This document shows positions 1-13,162 of a DNA stretch of 64,000 nucleotides, one piece after another. The translations under genes and the position numbers were made by a program. This stretch comes from Diploptera punctata (taxonomy: Eukaryota > Arthropoda > Insecta > Blattodea > Blaberidae), in assembly GCA_030220185.1 (NCBI GenBank), contig JASPKZ010007297.1, positions 496,001-560,000 on the forward strand, read 5' to 3'. Numbering within the stretch: the first letter of the stretch is position 1; each line of letters opens with the position of its first letter. Under the pieces are notes generated by a model. It was not told the DNA's origin. It searched no databases and was given only the letters and a program-made list of their open reading frames with translations.

Positions 1-151
1 TCAGAGTTTATTTATAACAATAAAATAAAAAAGCATTACTGCTACAATGTAAAAATATTCTCATTAAAAATGCTTTCTTTTCATAGAGGCCATAAGATGG
101 TATAACTGCAAAGTGATGTCCCACTGCTTCTTAAGATAGAGAATTGTATAT

Positions 152-453
152 CCATCCATAGTAATTCTGCCCAAAGGCAGGTCCTTCACTGCAATATAGC
201 ATTTTCATGCTATGCTTGCAGCTTTACTAGGGAATTGTAGGTGTGGTAGCATCTCGTTGCTTTCCACACTGGTGAAGGATGATGATGATGATGGCCATAT
301 GATTTCGGGGACCGTTTGGGCCTTAAAGTTTTCCTGACATTTGTCTTACAGGTGAGGAAAAACCTCACCCAGGAAAACTGCCCCGACCGGGGATCGAACC
401 CGGGCCAACTACGTGACAAGGCAGCATGCTACCTCAAGACCCCAGCGGTGGAC
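152..453 (-). mobile_element. tRNA-derived SINE
   Basis: 302 bp flanked by a 12-bp duplication AGAATTGTATAT (140-151 and 454-465). On the minus strand it begins with a tRNA-related head with A-box-like GTAGCATGCTGCC and B-box GGTTCGATCCCC, then a body with an AAACCTCACC stem-loop and a (CAT)n run. The duplication and pol III boxes support a SINE mobilised by a LINE. Confidence 0.75.
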
Positions 454-622
454 AGAATTGTATATAAGGAAAGAAAAATCAATGTTTGCACTAGGAGCCT
501 GAGTGAACAAGTTGATAATATACAAAGTTAGGTCTTGAGTTGAAATCCCAGTTCAGGTTTTTTATGTCATATTTGGCCTTCAGTGCTTAAAGTCAGGACT
601 TATTTATAACAGCAAAATGAAA

Positions 623-834
623 TTTTGTTTATTTTTTATTTCACTCATCTCATACTTCATAACTCCTCGCAAACCCAGGGTTTCGTCACATCATTTGTGA
701 CACAGCATTGAGAATGTCACAAATGATGTGATGAAACCCTGGGTTTGAGAGGAGTTATGAAGTATGAGGTGAGTGAAATAAAAAATAAACAATATTAAAA
801 AACCTCATAGTGTTATTTCCTATCTACATAACTT
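623..834. mobile_element. Small PLE-type palindrome
   Basis: Arms about 637-700 and 712-785 are inverted copies meeting at a short loop near 705. Flanked by AGCAAAATGAAA at 611-622 and 835-846. Only the right end carries the extra AACCTCATAGTGTTATTTCC tail. The arms contain GAAACCCTGGGTTT, a possible hammerhead stem III remnant without stem II. Confidence 0.7.
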
Positions 835-1073
835 AGCAAAATGAAAATTCATTACTGCTATATGTAAAAATATTCTCTTTAAAAATTTTTTTCTTTTTAT
901 AGAAGCCATAAATGGCATTGCGAGTGATGTCCCATTGCCTCTTATGATAGTGAATTGTAGAGAAAAAAAAAAAGAAGGAATGTTTGCACTAGGAGCTGAG
1001 TGGCAAGTAGAAAGTTAGAGAGAGGTCTCGGCTTCAAATCCTGGTTCAGGAATTTATTTTATTTTCATATCAC

Positions 1074-1094
1074 ATATATATATATATATATATA
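1074..1094. repeat. (TA)n microsatellite
   Basis: Alternating TA run just upstream of the first Sbf exon in the window. Confidence 0.85.
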
Positions 1095-1194
1095 TACACA
1101 TACACAGACAGACAAAATCACTGATTATTAACAAAAACATACATGAAATGTATTTACTCTTTCTTTTATTGAAATCGTTTTATTATAATTTCAG

Positions 1195-1342
1195 TTATGA
1201 TGATTCAGAGTGCATTGTGCCTGACGCCTTCTCTCATCTGCTGGAAGAAATTCATAAATTAGAAACAGAATTAGGCCATTTGCCACAGAAATGGAAGGTA
1301 CTTTGGGATAAACTTGAATTGCCAACCACAGACTCTCTAACT
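1195..1342 (+). CDS. Sbf: Sbf exon, linker before the C1 domain
   Basis: Starts after TTTCAG at third codon position and ends at ACT before GTAAG. It encodes 49 residues including [19 protein letters not shown], a block conserved in MTMR5/13 just before the [12 protein letters not shown] block. The preceding exon lies left of the window. Confidence 0.9.
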
Positions 1343-4300
1343 GTAAGTTGTCATATTATGTGAAATATTTAATTTTGAATAAAATGTTAGTAATAATAGA
1401 AATTTAGCTTAAAACAGGATATTACTCAGAATAATAGGTTTTTGAGGAGAAATGCAGATTATACAAATTTGAAGCACTGTTGAATAGAACCTGTAAAAGA
1501 CTTGGATCTTGTGTTGTAGATTTTTGACGTGTAAAAGAACTTCTAGTCTGAAATAAGAGGCCTATGAACAAAATTTGTTGATCCTTTATTAATCAGATTT
1601 CTACTTCTACATTATTGGCTTCAGTCATAGAAAGATGATGGTTTTATTAATTATGATGGATGTACCACAGAAGGCTTTCATAACTGGTGTTAATCATCTT
1701 AAATTTTGATGTTTTTATTATTAATTTAATACTTCTCACTGAATGACAAATTATATTTGAAGAGAAAAATGATACGCTCAGACTGGGGTTTGAACCCAGG
1801 ACCTTTGGCTTTCTCTTCAAATATAATTTGTCCTTCAGTGTGAAGTATTAAATTAATAACAAATAAATAGAAAGAATAAGAATCAAATTAATTGTGAATT
1901 CTTCTTACTTCATATATCTATGTTTTTTAACACACAACTGCAGTATCGCAAAATACATCATTTGCATCTTCAGCTGTTTTCACGACTGTCATTTTTTTCT
2001 CTTGTCGTGAAAACAAGCTGAAGATGCGAATTATGTCTTTTGCGATCCTGCAATTCTGTGTTAAAAACATAGATATATGGGGTAAGAAAAATTCACAATT
2101 CATTTGATTCTTATTAAGAAAACCTCAATGTTAAAATTTCCAAATTTATTATATTAAAATAGAAAGAAACCCTACTGGCTTTATAAAGTAATGTTTAAAT
2201 TCCCAATAAATGTCTTTTTAAATAAGAAGCCATCATTTGCATAATTGAGCAAAGGCTCGTAGCATTCAGCGATAGTTAATTAACATTGTATAAGAGAAAA
2301 ATTTGCATTTAGATTAGAGTGCTCAGATAGCTCGCAGTATGGCATTGGCCTTGAAAGCCAAATGTCCTGGGTTCAAACCCTGGTCTGAGTGTATAATTTT
2401 TCTCGTCAAACATCTTAAATTTGTTGTTTCATGTGCCCTAGTCTCATGCCATCTCTTCTTGTGGCAACCCAAATTTCTCTTGCAAATAGGTATGTAATTT
2501 CAAAATGTCTTTGGTTGTCTTGTGGTTCTGTTCTATTGAAATGATTAATCCAGTTTGTTCTGTATTCTAGTGTCCTGTCTTCTATTACGTCTGTATTAAG
2601 TTCTTTTCTTATTTTTTAACTTTGTTGTTTATCTATAAGTTTATGTATTAGTATGATCACCATATGTACATTTTTTGTCAGATATTTTTAATATCCATGT
2701 TTCACTGTTGTAAAATATTATAAGGTCTGAATAAGACTTTTATGTCTGTTGGTGTGGCATAGTCGATAGATTCCTAATCTTCCACTCTGGCGACCCGGGT
2801 TCGATTTCTGGCGGGGTAAGGAATTTTTAAAATCTCAACCTTGGGACTGTCGTGTCCTAGTTGTACCCATTGAGTTTAATTCCTCTAAAAAAAAAGGCTT
2901 TTATAGGAAAAATCACAATGAGGTTTAATTTAAGGTTTAAATTAAAATTCTTTATAACTCACTTCATATCCAGTCTTCTAATTATACCGGTTTCAAAACC
3001 TGATTTCATCTCCAGTAATAAATTGACCGATGTTATTCAGGATAACACTTCTTTGTCCCTCTGTTGGTGGACCAATGAATCTCCAAATCAAATTCCCTGG
3101 GAATTTAAAAATTCATAAGTTTTTCTTTCTTGTTTCTTTGAATTTGGATTTTTTCCCAAACCATGAGCTCTTTTAGTTTTTCTATTTGTTTAACTAAACT
3201 GTCTTTTGTATTTAATTAAACGAATAAAAAACCAAAAGAGACAATTGGACAGTTTTTCATTTAGTAACCAGGAAAGGGTCAAAAGATGAACCTACCCTTA
3301 TTTAAACACAATGACAAACTAGTAAGAATTAAATCAGTGATTATATTATAAAATTGTATTATATTTTAGATGTTTACATATTTTAATATAGCATGTATAT
3401 ACTGCATACAAGTGGTGGTCCGCGCACTCTCATTGTTTGTGTTAAAAATATAATTGTGCAAAATCTGTATGTGATATGCAAAAACCAGCAACAGTTTCAT
3501 TATCAGGGTATCTGACTTTACTTATTTGCATTAAAATATCTCATGCCGCAAAATATTCTGAATTTGTCTATTGCTTCTTTGTAATTTATGAGTTTGACTC
3601 CTATTGGTAGTTTATCTACCTTTTCCCATGTTTTGTCCCTAGCTACTTCAGAATTTTCTTGTGAATGTTTTAATTTAAATGCTTTCTTTATTTTGTTAAT
3701 TTCATTTTATAGGTTTGGTTGAGATTGCAGTGATATTTTTGTTCTATTATCTGTTTTTGCTGGGGTATGCAATGTAGTTGATGAAGAAAATATGCTACAT
3801 GCTGGGACATTGTAGGTTTGAGTCCCAATAGGAACAGGATTTTTAAACTGGCATAAACTTTCTGGCAGTATCACGGACCTGGGGTTGACTCAGCACTCTA
3901 ATGGAAATGAGTGCCAGGTATATGTTCTGGGGTAAAGGTGGGCATCACATAGGACTGAAACCCAGCTGATATCTCGTGAGGTTTAGTTTACAACGGTGGG
4001 AGTCTTAACTTCCTACTATCCCAAGTGCTTCCTAAGGCCTATAGTGGGATTACTTTACCTTTATCTTTCATCTGTTTTTGCAAGTTCATTTGCGATTTCA
4101 TTGCCAAATACACTTATTTTTAATGGTATCCACTGGAATACTTTTAATTAATTTTGTTCATTCAGTTGCTTGAAAGGTTTGTGATATTTTGATATGATTT
4201 GATTTTCTGCTGTTTGGTTAGAGGCAGTTGGTGGGATTGTTGCATTAAAATTGACTAAGATGACTGCTGTTGTCCTTGAATATTCACTAGATTTGGTTTA

Positions 4301-7300
4301 AAAAGGTTATTGATCATTCCTGTTATTTTTAGAAAATGTTTAGAAATTGTTAAAATTTATGTGAATATGTAATGTTGTTTTACAGAGACATGCTTCATTT
4401 AGTACTCAGCTTGTACGTTCACATGGCCGCCTGCTACATAAACGCTCAACATTGGAAATACTAATGCGTGGCAAAATGGTGGGGGCAGCTGAAGCAGCAC
4501 AACATGTATATTCACATCCTCATCGGTTTGAACGTTATAATTACACAACACCAACGTACTGTGATCTGTGTACTAATGTACTGTGGGGGCCTGTCAAGGT
4601 AATGTACCTAATAGCTTTAAAGTATTTGATAAAACAGTACTATTAGTTTTAAAATCATTAGGAAGTAACATTATGAGGTTTAATTTAATAATTGAGTTTG
4701 TTGAACTTTTATGAAGTTTAATATATTATAAAATCAAATGTTTCCTACCTCTCCTCATATAAATCTTCTAAGTAAATCGCGATTTTGAGACCATAACGGT
4801 CTCATCTTCAGTACAATCTTGGCGACTGATGTTATATTTATATATTAAATTTGGGAATTTTTAACATTATGAGGTTCAATTAATAATAATTAAATGAATC
4901 GTGATGTTTTTTTAAACATAGAAGTATGAGGTAAGAAGAAATCACGATTCATTTAATTATTAATGACTGATGTTATGTTGATCGGAAGAAACACTTCTTC
5001 TTCCCTTTGTTGGTGGACCGATGAACCTACACATCAGGTCAAGATTTGCAGGAATTTCGAAGTTCATCAGTTTTCCTTTGTTTTTCTGAATGTGGATTTT
5101 ATCTATTTGTTTAATTAGGCTGGCTTTTGATTCAATTAAATGTTTTTCGGACCAAGCATGGACAGCTACTGCTGATAAATTAATGAGTCATTTTAACATC
5201 TTACCTCATATTTCATGTTTAATCATGTTTACCGTGTTTGATTAAACATGAAATATGAGGTAAGATGTTAAAATGACTCATTAATTTATTAATTAAGAAC
5301 CTCATAATGTGTTTCCCAATTTTAACTTTGAGCTACTGCTGACTTTTCCACTGCTCATGCTTGGTCCAAAAAACATTTAATTCAATCAAAAGCCAGCCTA
5401 ATTAAACAAATAGATAAAAGAAAAGGAACTCACGGTTTGGGAAAAAATCTACATTCAGAGAAACAAAGGAAAACTTATGAACTTCGAAATTCCTGCAAAT
5501 CTTGATCTGATCCAAAGGTTCATCGGTCCACCAACAGAGGGAAGAAGAAGTGTTTTTTCCGATCAACATAACATCAGTCACCAAGATTGTACTGAAGATG
5601 AGACCGTTATGGTCTCAAAATCGCAAGTTACTTAGAAGATTTATATGAGGAGAGGTAGGAAACATTTGATTTTATAACAAATTGAGTTTGTATTTTTTAA
5701 ACATTCTTACCTCATATGTCCGACAAAACTATCATATGAGGTAAGAATGTTTAAAAAATACAAACTTAAGTACTATTAGTTCCTAAAAATTAATAATGTC
5801 ATTCATGTATCTTACCTAATATTAATATTAATTTGTAGACTGGAATGAGATGTGTGGACTGTGGATATAGCTGCCATGAGAAGTGTGCAGAAGGTGTTCC
5901 TAAGAATTGTACTAAATACAAAGCTGTGGCAGATGGGAATCTCACATCACAGACACTATCTCGTAATGTAGGGGACAATGGATCCGTCAGTTCCAGTAAG
6001 TGTCAAGTTCTCATTAATTACAAGTTTTTGTCACTTGAATGCAAATGGGCATCTAAAGTCAATTTTACTATGCTCTTAATGAACCTAAACATCAAATGTT
6101 CCAACATACATTTTTTTGGTAAATAAATATAATATGATTAAAGAAGCCAAAGAAATAAAAAAAGTGCACTATCTGAACTTTATTATTTGGAACTCAGCAA
6201 TAAGGTATTCCAATATGTCATATTTGAAGAGAAAAATGTTTGCCGAGACCGAGACTCGAACCCAGGACCTTTGGCTTATCCAGGCCTATGCTCTACCAAC
6301 TGAGCTACTGGGGAGAGTTCCAATCAAGACACAAATTTTCTCTTATATACATTGTAATTCTTGGTGTGCGGGAATTACAATGTTTATAAGAGAAAAATTT
6401 GCCTCTTGATTGGAACTTGCCCCTGGTAGCTCAGTTGGTAGAGCATTGGCCCAGAAAGCCAAAGGTCCTGAGTTCGAGTCTCGGTTTGGGCGAAAATTTT
6501 TCTCTTCAAATATAATTTATCCTTCAGTGAGAAGTTTTAAATTAATAATTAAAAAATTCCAATATATTTTTACAAGAATTGTCACACACTTCATTAAGGT
6601 AGAATTTTTATCACTCACCTCATATTGTTCTTCTTATTTGACTATAAACTAGTTTCGGAACATAGTTTCGGAACATAGTTTCTGTTCCATCCTCAGTATC
6701 GTCACGACCGTTGTTCTGTCGTCTTGAAGAGCTGTCCTATCAAGACGACAGAACAACGGTCGTGACGATACTGAGGATGGAACAGCAACTATGTTCCAAA
6801 ACTAGTTTATAGTCAAATAAGAAGAACAATATGAGGATACCTCATAATGAGAATTCCTAAAATAAGTAACACACTTCATTTCTTAAATTAAATTATTTTG
6901 AGTCTGTTGTATCTTACCTTAATATTAATCATACAACAGACTCAAAATAATTTAATTAAAAAACCTCAAAACACTTCATTACTGTTTATATTATATACCA
7001 GTGTTCATTAATATTAACATAATTAATTTATTGTATGAATATATGAGATAGAAACCAGCCATCTAGGGCTCAATTTCTGAATATATATATATATATATAT
7101 TTTTTTTTAATATTATTGAAGGGACAAGTTTTCAATCTGAAGCAGGACATATCAAAAGACCTAATACAGGAATTATATTGTTGTTGAACGAATGATTTCA
7201 TTATCAAGTGCTCGACATTAGATACCAACCAACCAACCATATTGTTGTTGATGGTTATGATGACAATAAAACAGAAATTACTAATTTTTTAAAGAAAAAT

Positions 7301-10300
7301 TTTAAGAAGAATACTTGGTTTTTTTTTGTTATTTCCTACCTACATAACTTAAGAATATTTGGACCACATAGAGGAACTGATAACTGTTGGAGAATCAAAA
7401 CAAATAACGAACTAAACAAATTAATAAAAAATCAGAATATAGGAAACCATATAAGATCTCTCAGAATTGGTTGGCTTGGACATTTGATAAGAATGGATAA
7501 TCTGAGACTGGTTAAAAAACTATACAAATGGAAACCTATAGGAGGTAGAGCTGTTGGAAGACCGAAAATCAGATGAGAGGATGACACAATTGATGATCTA
7601 AGGAAAATGAAATTGACTAATTTGAATATGGCAAGAGACAGATTGGTATGGAGGATTGTTGAGAAGGCTAAAATTTTCACTTTTTGAAGTTGTCGTGCCT
7701 TAAGATGATGATAACAATTGTTGTTGTAGTTATTGTTGTTATCATCATCATTATCATTATTATTATCAATGTCTTTATATGAATAACTACAATATGAATT
7801 TTTTGGATTTGGAATTCACATTTTTTTTTTCAAGAATATTATATTTATATAATTTTTTTTAATATTAGGAAATGGTGTCCAGGCACTAATGTCGTCTCCT
7901 GATTTGCCAATCCAAGTTTAATACCCAATAAGTTTCAGTATCCAGATTTTCAAACTTAGAGATAGAATAAATTGATAACATTTGTGCATAGATATCTGAA
8001 TTATATTCTAAACCCCATCACAATTATGTTTAGAAGATATGTGGTACTGTTAGCAGCAATTTGTCCATCAGATGAGACATTAAGCCTGGATTGGTGATTA
8101 GTGACTAAACTAGGCTTACCTTTGAATTGTAATGTTGTTGATCTGAGATATAGAGTAGTGTTTAATGAAATATTATTAAAAAAAAAGGATGATCTTGTTT
8201 ATTTTAATGTTTATAATTTGTTTTTGCATTTTTCAGGTGTAACAACGATACAAACATCAAGTCAGCAGTATTATGACCAGTTCTCATCAAATGTTGCAGA
8301 AAATCGTACTCATGAGGGTTACCTATACAAACGTGGAGCTTTGCTCAAAGGCTGGAAACAGCGTTGGTTTGTTCTCGATTCCATTAAACATCAATTACGA
8401 TATTACGATGCCATGGAAGACTCTCATTGTAAAGGATATATAGGTTGGTATTAAATCTGAAATATGCTAATTATATTATTCTAATAAAATAAATTTTCGT
8501 GTATCTTCTTTTTCATCCAATAAAGTCTTAGGCCTATAGGCCTGTTCGGATCTCACTGATGAATTTTATATCCGGCATTTCCTTAGACGGCCCAGAGATC
8601 TCTTCTCTGATGGACAATAACAAAGCATGGCCTTGGGAACTCTATCTGAACTCATTCGTCGTATATGATTCATCTAGTTGTTCTGGTATCTATGTATATA
8701 CTCAATGACTGGTTCTAAACATAGTTCCTTCAAAATATCATTGCATTTGTGATCCCATTTGGTATATCCTGCTGTATACCTCATGAATCTCATTTCACTA
8801 GAAGTTATCCTGCTCTCTTCTCCTTTCCTCAAAGTCCATGCCTCACTGCCGTAGCAAAGTGCAGGTCTTGCTAAGGTTTTGTATAACCGTACTCTGGTAT
8901 CTCTCGACTAGCGAAGGTTTCATTACTGCCTGTGGTGCAACCTGCTTATAACAGATGAGGCTCTAGGGACCGAGTATTGGCGGTATAACCATAACATCAC
9001 TTGCAGAGTAAATGCTGCAGGGATGGAAACCCCATCTCTTTACCCCTTCGGGCTAGCAACCCATAGGGTAGTTCTTTAGAGTTGCTTCAATTCTCACAAC
9101 AAGCCTCAGATGGACTGGAGGGATAATTCTGTTGACGAAAAAGGCAAGAAGGAGGACAGCTCTTGAAATTTTTGTATGTAAAAACCAAAATTGTATTTTT
9201 TTCTAAAAATATTAAGCTCATAAATTATTTTTATATATTAAATTTGGGAATTTTTAACATTATGAGGTTCAATTAATAATAATTAAATGAATCGTGATTT
9301 TTTCTTACCTCATACATCTATGTTTCTTTAAACACAGCACTGCAGTATCGGCGACCCTTTGTCGTCATCGTCAGCTGTTTTCACGACTGTCAATTTTTTC
9401 TCCTTTTTGCCGGTAATTATCTAGACTGCCATCTGGTGTTCTTTTGAAGGAATTCCTCTTCAAACTGCCATCTGGTGTTGTTTTGAATGAATCATTTCCT
9501 AAACCGCTATCTGTTGTGTTTTTGAAGAACTTTGTAATCAAGCTTGGTTCTTCCGGAATCTCGAAGTTCATAGTTCTAGTATGGTTTTTTTGAATATATA
9601 TTTTTTCCCAAACTGTTAAATCCAAAGGTTTTGATAGATGTTTTAAAAGTTTTGCTTCTTTTTCAATCCTATGATGCTCTAATAAACTATGTGCTGCTAT
9701 AGCTGATTTTTCAATTTCTCCATTCTTCATGTTTCTGAAGTGCTCTTTTTTACAAGTTTCCAAGTTCCTTTTTGTTTTTCCTATATATATCTTGTTGCAA
9801 TCCTTGCAATCAATTTGATAAATCCCAGATTTATTGTCGTTTGGGTAATCTGCTGTTAACTAATAATAAATGTAATACCCCAGACGACAAAAAATCTGGG
9901 ATTTATCAAATTGATTGCAAGGATTGCAACAAGATATATATAGGAAAAACAAAAAGGAACTTGGAAACTCGTAAAAAAGAGCACTTCAGAAACATGAAGA
10001 ATGGAGAAATTGAAAAATCAGCTATAGCAGCACATAGTTTATTAGAGCATCATAGGATTGAAAAAGAAGCAAAACTTTTAAAACATCTATCAAAACCTTT
10101 GGATTTAACAGTTTGGGAAAAAATATATATTCAAAAAAACCATACTAGAACTATGAACTTCGAGATTCCGGAAGAACCAAGCTTGATTACAAAGTTCTTC
10201 AAAAACACAACAGATAGCGGTTTAGGAAATGATTCATTCAAAACAACACCAGATGGCAGTTTGAAGAGGAATTCCTTCAAAAGAACACCAGATGGCAGTC

Positions 10301-11276
10301 TAGATAATTACCGGCAAAAAGGAGAAAAAATTGACAGTCGTGAAAACAGCTGACGATGACGACAAAGGGTCGCCGATACTGCAGTCCTGTGTTTAAAGAA
10401 ACATAGATGTATGAGGTAAGAAAAAATCACGATTCATTTAATTATCATAAATTATTGTTAATTATGAATAAACTACTGTATTTACCCAATATTAAGCTGA
10501 CCTATTTAAAATTTTTCGTTTTTCATAAAGTAACCCTGGTCATTAATGTCACTAAAACCCCTTTACTGACAGTGTCAATGTACCGGTATCAATCAGTGAT
10601 GCCATGAAAACTTAGAAAATGAGAAAACAGCGAGTGATCTAGAATTTTTTTGTCGTGTGTCTTCTTTCCAGACCTTATAGCATTCAGTTCATCAAAGTTC
10701 AGTGTGTGCTTCAGTAAGTGGATGTTGATCTTGTGTTTTCAATTCTTTTGTTTTTCTTTGTTAATTACAAGATGAGATTCCATCACTATACCATCAAATT
10801 CAAGAAGAAAGTAATTTTAGGTGCGGCTTGTTGTAGGATCGACGGATCCAATATTACATTGTGAAGAAAGCAGAAAGTATGTTCCAATCAAAAATAATCA
10901 TTTAGTGGGCCACTATCCAATGGAATTTTTAATAAATAAATCATTTTATGAAAGAACAGTGCAATAAATGTCTTCCTGATAGCTAAAATAATACAAATTA
11001 AGGCACATAAAATTACATGTGAACTAAAAGTGAACAATTTCAAGGCTAGTTGACATTGGCTATCTATTTTTTATGGAGCATTGAATGTATTTGCTTTGTA
11101 GATGTATGCATTAAGACAAATTGCCAGTTGAACTGCCCTCCCCCTTTTTAAGGTGTATATCTATCATCCAGAAATTTGCAGAGAGCTAGGAAGAGAAACT
11201 GATGAAATTTGGGTGCTACATCATCAGACCTCGTACTGACAAGACTCCAGTATATTTTGTTGTGCCATCAAATCAC

Positions 11277-11307
<31 letters not shown>

Positions 11308-13103
11308 CTTCTTCTTCTTCGTCAGGCTCTACGATTTCCAGTGGAATGTCTTGGCCTTCTCAACCAGTTTATGCCACTTCTTCCTATCTTGTGCAGTAGA
11401 TTTCAAATCAAAAATCCCCATCTCTCTCAAATCTTCAATTACGTCATCTTCCCATCGATCCTTGGGTCTTCCCCTTGGTCTTGTTCCCTGTGGCTTCCAA
11501 TTCAAAATATCATTCGGCAATCTTCCCTTTGGCATTCTTTGTGTATGTCCAAACCATTGTAATCTTTTGGATTTGATGAAACATCAAATCACACTGAAGA
11601 TGCAAAAATGAATAAAAAAGTGAAAAATTTGCTGCGCTATGAAAAGTTACATATGATCGCTGCAGATTGCACATACTTCTTGAAAATTAAACCTTTTCTA
11701 ACATGATTATGCATGCTAAGAAGAAAGGATGGTTCCCTGAGGTGGTGGTAAAAGAATGTATTCAGTGGGACCAACATTGCCCTAGAGCCCTTTTACAACT
11801 TTGAAGTCTTGATTTGGTATACAGAACAGACCCAAAAAAAAAATGCTGGAGCCAAAGAAGACAAGGCTTTGTCATGATTCTTGGCAGAAAGATGCCAGAG
11901 TTTCATCCATTGGATAAGTGCATTAAGAAACCATTCATGGACAGGGCGAGAGAGATTTACACAATCATTAAATGAATCAGATTTTACACCTCATCTGTTG
12001 TTTTGTATATTTCCCAGACTAGTTTCGAGAAGATCTTCTCCCTATATTTAGATTCTAGTTGACGATAGGGAGAAGATTTCCTTGAAACTAGTCTGAAAAA
12101 TATTCAAAATATGAGATGAGGTTTAAAATCTGATTAATTTAATGATTAATATAATAAATTTAAGAATTTTTTACATTATGAGGTTTTCTTAATAAGAATC
12201 AAATGAATTGTCAATTCTTCTTACCTCATGCATCTATGTTTTTTTAACACACAACTGCAGTATCGGAAAAAAACTTTTCCATCTTCAGCTGTTTTCACGA
12301 TTGTCAATTTTTTTCTTTTGCCAATAATTTTCTAAACTGCCATCTGGTGAAGAAGTAATTTTATCTTCAAAAGTACACCAGATGGCAGCATAGAAAATTA
12401 CCAGCAAAAGAAAAAATTGACAGTTGTGAACACAGCTAAAGATGAAAAAGATGTTTTTCTTTCCAATACTGCAGTTCTGTGTTAAAAAAACATAAATGTA
12501 TGAGGTAAGAAGAATTCACAATTCATTTGATTCTTATCATTTAGCGATTGTTAAATAAAACCTCATAGTATTACTTCCTAAAAATATTAAGATGTACTCA
12601 GTTTGGTTAACAAAAGAAGACAAAAACCTATCTACTGGCTATATGAAACAGGCGAGCGTCTTGCATGTTAGAAAATTGATTGATAATACATGGAAAAATG
12701 TTCCACAGGATTTTATTTGAAGAGAAAAATATGTTAACCTTTTTTATAGGAATTATCACTGTGAGGTTCAATTCAATATTAATATAGAAAAATATGTACT
12801 CGAATCAGGATTTGAACTCAATTTCTCTGGTTCTGTACACCAGCTCTCTGACCACTGAGCTACCGATTCAAATGCATATTAATTCTCTCCTTTATATAAA
12901 TTCCCATGCACTGAGGCTATGAACTTTTTGTTTTATATGCTGTCTGTGGCTTCTTTTAATAAGAAGACTTTATTGGGATTTAACACAACATTTTTAGCCA
13001 GTGAAGCTTATTTTCAATCTTACATATTAAATGAAAGACATATTTTATTTGAAGAGAAAAATATACACATGAATATTTAATTTTAGGAAGTTATATTTTG
13101 AGG

Positions 13104-13162
<59 letters not shown>

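Larger units (their letters stand above)
1..1060 (+). repeat. Diverged tandem tRNA-like repeat, two units
   Basis: Bases 1-151 resemble 847-975 (both include GTAAAAATATTCTC and TGATGTCCCA), and 478-560 resembles 977-1053 (TTTGCACTAGGAG, then a B-box-like run near TTGAAATCCC or TTCAAATCCT). Two units of a tRNA-like repeat appear to have been split by a SINE (152-453) and a PLE palindrome (623-834). Confidence 0.5.
1707..2410. mobile_element. tRNA-like palindromic element containing a family A PLE
   Basis: Flanked by CATCTTAAATTT at 1695-1706 and 2411-2422 (12-bp TSD). The left arm is inverted and includes a partial tRNA-like sequence at 1780-1815. The right part is in + orientation with a degenerate cloverleaf at about 2325-2397 (TGGGTTCAAACCCTGG as T arm). 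The left end is the extended one (TTTATTATTAATTTAATAC...) and the right end stops at TTTTCTCGTCAAA. The PLE at 1877-2156 inserted later. Confidence 0.65.
4702..5689. mobile_element. Family B PLE palindrome within family D
   Basis: TSD AATTGAGTTTGT (4690-4701, 5690-5701). Left arm (minus) and right arm (plus, about 5343-5689) are inverted copies carrying the end of a GIY-YIG protein (WEKIYIQ-like near 5440, LNREIP-like following) and hammerhead-like motifs near both outer ends. Hosts family A (4836-4964) and family C (5176-5330). Confidence 0.75.
4649..5769. mobile_element. Family D PLE palindrome hosting nested PLEs
   Basis: TSD GTACTATTAGTT at 4637-4648 and 5770-5781. The element proper is only its outer parts, 4649-4701 and 5690-5769: left extended tail AGGAAGTAACATTATGAGGT, and the hairpin GTTTTTTAAACATTCTTACC with its inverted partner. 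Family B inserted at 4701/5690. Lies in an Sbf intron. Confidence 0.75.
6216..6558. mobile_element. tRNA-like palindromic element
   Basis: Two inverted tRNA-like units (cloverleafs at 6242-6314 minus and 6419-6491 plus) meet near 6366. Flanked by ATTCCAATAT (about 6206-6215 and 6556-6565). The right end is extended (AATTTATCCTTCAGTGAGAAG...) and the left end stops at CATATTTGAAGAG. Same asymmetry as the PLE palindromes. Confidence 0.7.
6596..6869. mobile_element. Family E PLE palindrome
   Basis: TSD ACACACTTCATT (6584-6595, 6870-6881). Inverted arms about 6618-6720 and 6735-6830 meet near 6727. Each holds a hammerhead motif. The right end has the ACCTCATAATGAGAATTCC tail. Confidence 0.78.
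9230..10444. mobile_element. Family A PLE palindrome with two GIY-YIG arms
   Basis: TSD TCATAAATTATT (9218-9229, 10445-10456). The arms (about 9283-9838 and 9885-10442) are nearly identical inverted copies, both encoding the GIY-YIG part of a PLE protein and a family A hammerhead-like motif. The centre near 9860 joins two different 5' truncation points. Left extended tail has ACATTATGAGGTTCAATT. Confidence 0.88.
11965..12570. mobile_element. Family F PLE palindrome with adjoining family A palindrome
   Basis: Family F arms about 11967-12040 and 12062-12145 (AATCAGATTTTACACCTCATC and inverse). Directly adjoining is family A at about 12152-12535 with a left extended tail (ACATTATGAGGTTTTCTTAA), arms with CTGCAGTATCGG and inverse, and a decayed TPDGS-coding centre. 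The piece with AACCTCATAGTATTACTTCC at 12558 is the F extension, so A inserted inside the tail of F. Confidence 0.65.
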
